Positions 63,926 through 64,000 of a stretch of DNA of 64,000 nt are shown one piece after another. A model generated the notes under the pieces. The model saw nothing but the letters and a program-made list of their open reading frames with translations, searched no databases and had not been told where the DNA came from. Source of the DNA: Cristatella mucedo. Lineage: Eukaryota; Bryozoa; Phylactolaemata; Cristatellidae. How positions within the stretch are numbered: the first letter of the stretch is position 1; every line of letters begins with the position of its first letter. Both the position numbers and the translations under genes were made by a program. The stretch lies in assembly GCA_009760855.2 (NCBI GenBank), contig WPIO01000016.1, positions 1,285,001-1,349,000 of the forward strand. The letters run 5' to 3'.

Positions 63926-64000
63926 GGCTTTTCAGCTGCCTCTTCGTGTCGTGTCGACAGAAGGAGGATCTCGTAGGAATCGGAAGGATCTCTTGCCGCT
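63926..64000. other. Window end, nothing recognised
   Basis: No feature seen. Confidence 0.4.

Overview
The window is animal nuclear DNA, most likely from an invertebrate. It has spliced genes with GT/AG introns, a RING/B-box/coiled-coil (TRIM-type) gene, a secreted neuropeptide-like precursor, tRNA-derived SINEs, LINEs, LTR elements and a decayed DNA virus or transposon of the Polinton/Maverick (adintovirus) kind. I cannot name the species. Most of the 64 kb is repeats, and real host coding sequence amounts to a few exons.

Layout. (1) 1.58-4.93 kb: the last three exons of an acyl-CoA synthetase of the 4-coumarate-CoA ligase/luciferase type; its 5' part is upstream of the window. (2) 5.5-11.2 kb: a solo LTR with 4-bp target duplication, SINEs, a diverged repeat array and a minus-strand LTR retrotransposon with gag and protease remnants. 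(3) 11.2-28.5 kb and 40.3-58.3 kb: two diverged copies of one block of about 17-18 kb. Each copy carries the same two-exon gene: exon 1 encodes RING, two B-boxes and a coiled coil; exon 2 encodes a beta-propeller-like C-terminus. Copy 2 reads cleanly across a plausible splice; copy 1 has frameshifts in both exons. Transposons present in one copy and absent from the other give empty-site controls. (4) 28.5-30.0 kb: a 5'-truncated LINE (LINE-A here) with reverse-transcriptase motifs, lying against the viral element. (5) 30.0-39.65 kb: the endogenous Polinton-like element. It holds an adenovirus-type cysteine protease (minus strand), an FtsK/HerA-type packaging ATPase, two related capsid-like genes, a small pVI-like protein with an adenain-type cleavage motif, a major capsid protein candidate, a YqaJ/lambda-exonuclease-type nuclease, a phage-tail-fibre-like protein and a retroviral-type integrase. 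All are broken by stops, frameshifts, an in-place inversion and SINE insertions. I see no protein-primed DNA polymerase. (6) 58.2-61.9 kb: a CpG-rich promoter region with a TATA box, a non-coding first exon, a microsatellite-filled intron and a single coding exon for the neuropeptide-like precursor. (7) 61.94-63.93 kb: a second minus-strand LTR element.

Repeat logic. LINE-A ends in a stem-loop (AGCGCC...GGCGCT) followed by (TTA)n. One SINE family (SINE-B) has a tRNA-like head and a tail resembling that LINE end, which suggests SINE-B is mobilised by LINE-A. A second family (SINE-A) has another tail and has landed in both the nuclease and the integrase of the viral element, so it was active after the virus integrated.

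Family assignments come from reading motifs, with no database search. Boundaries of repeats are approximate.
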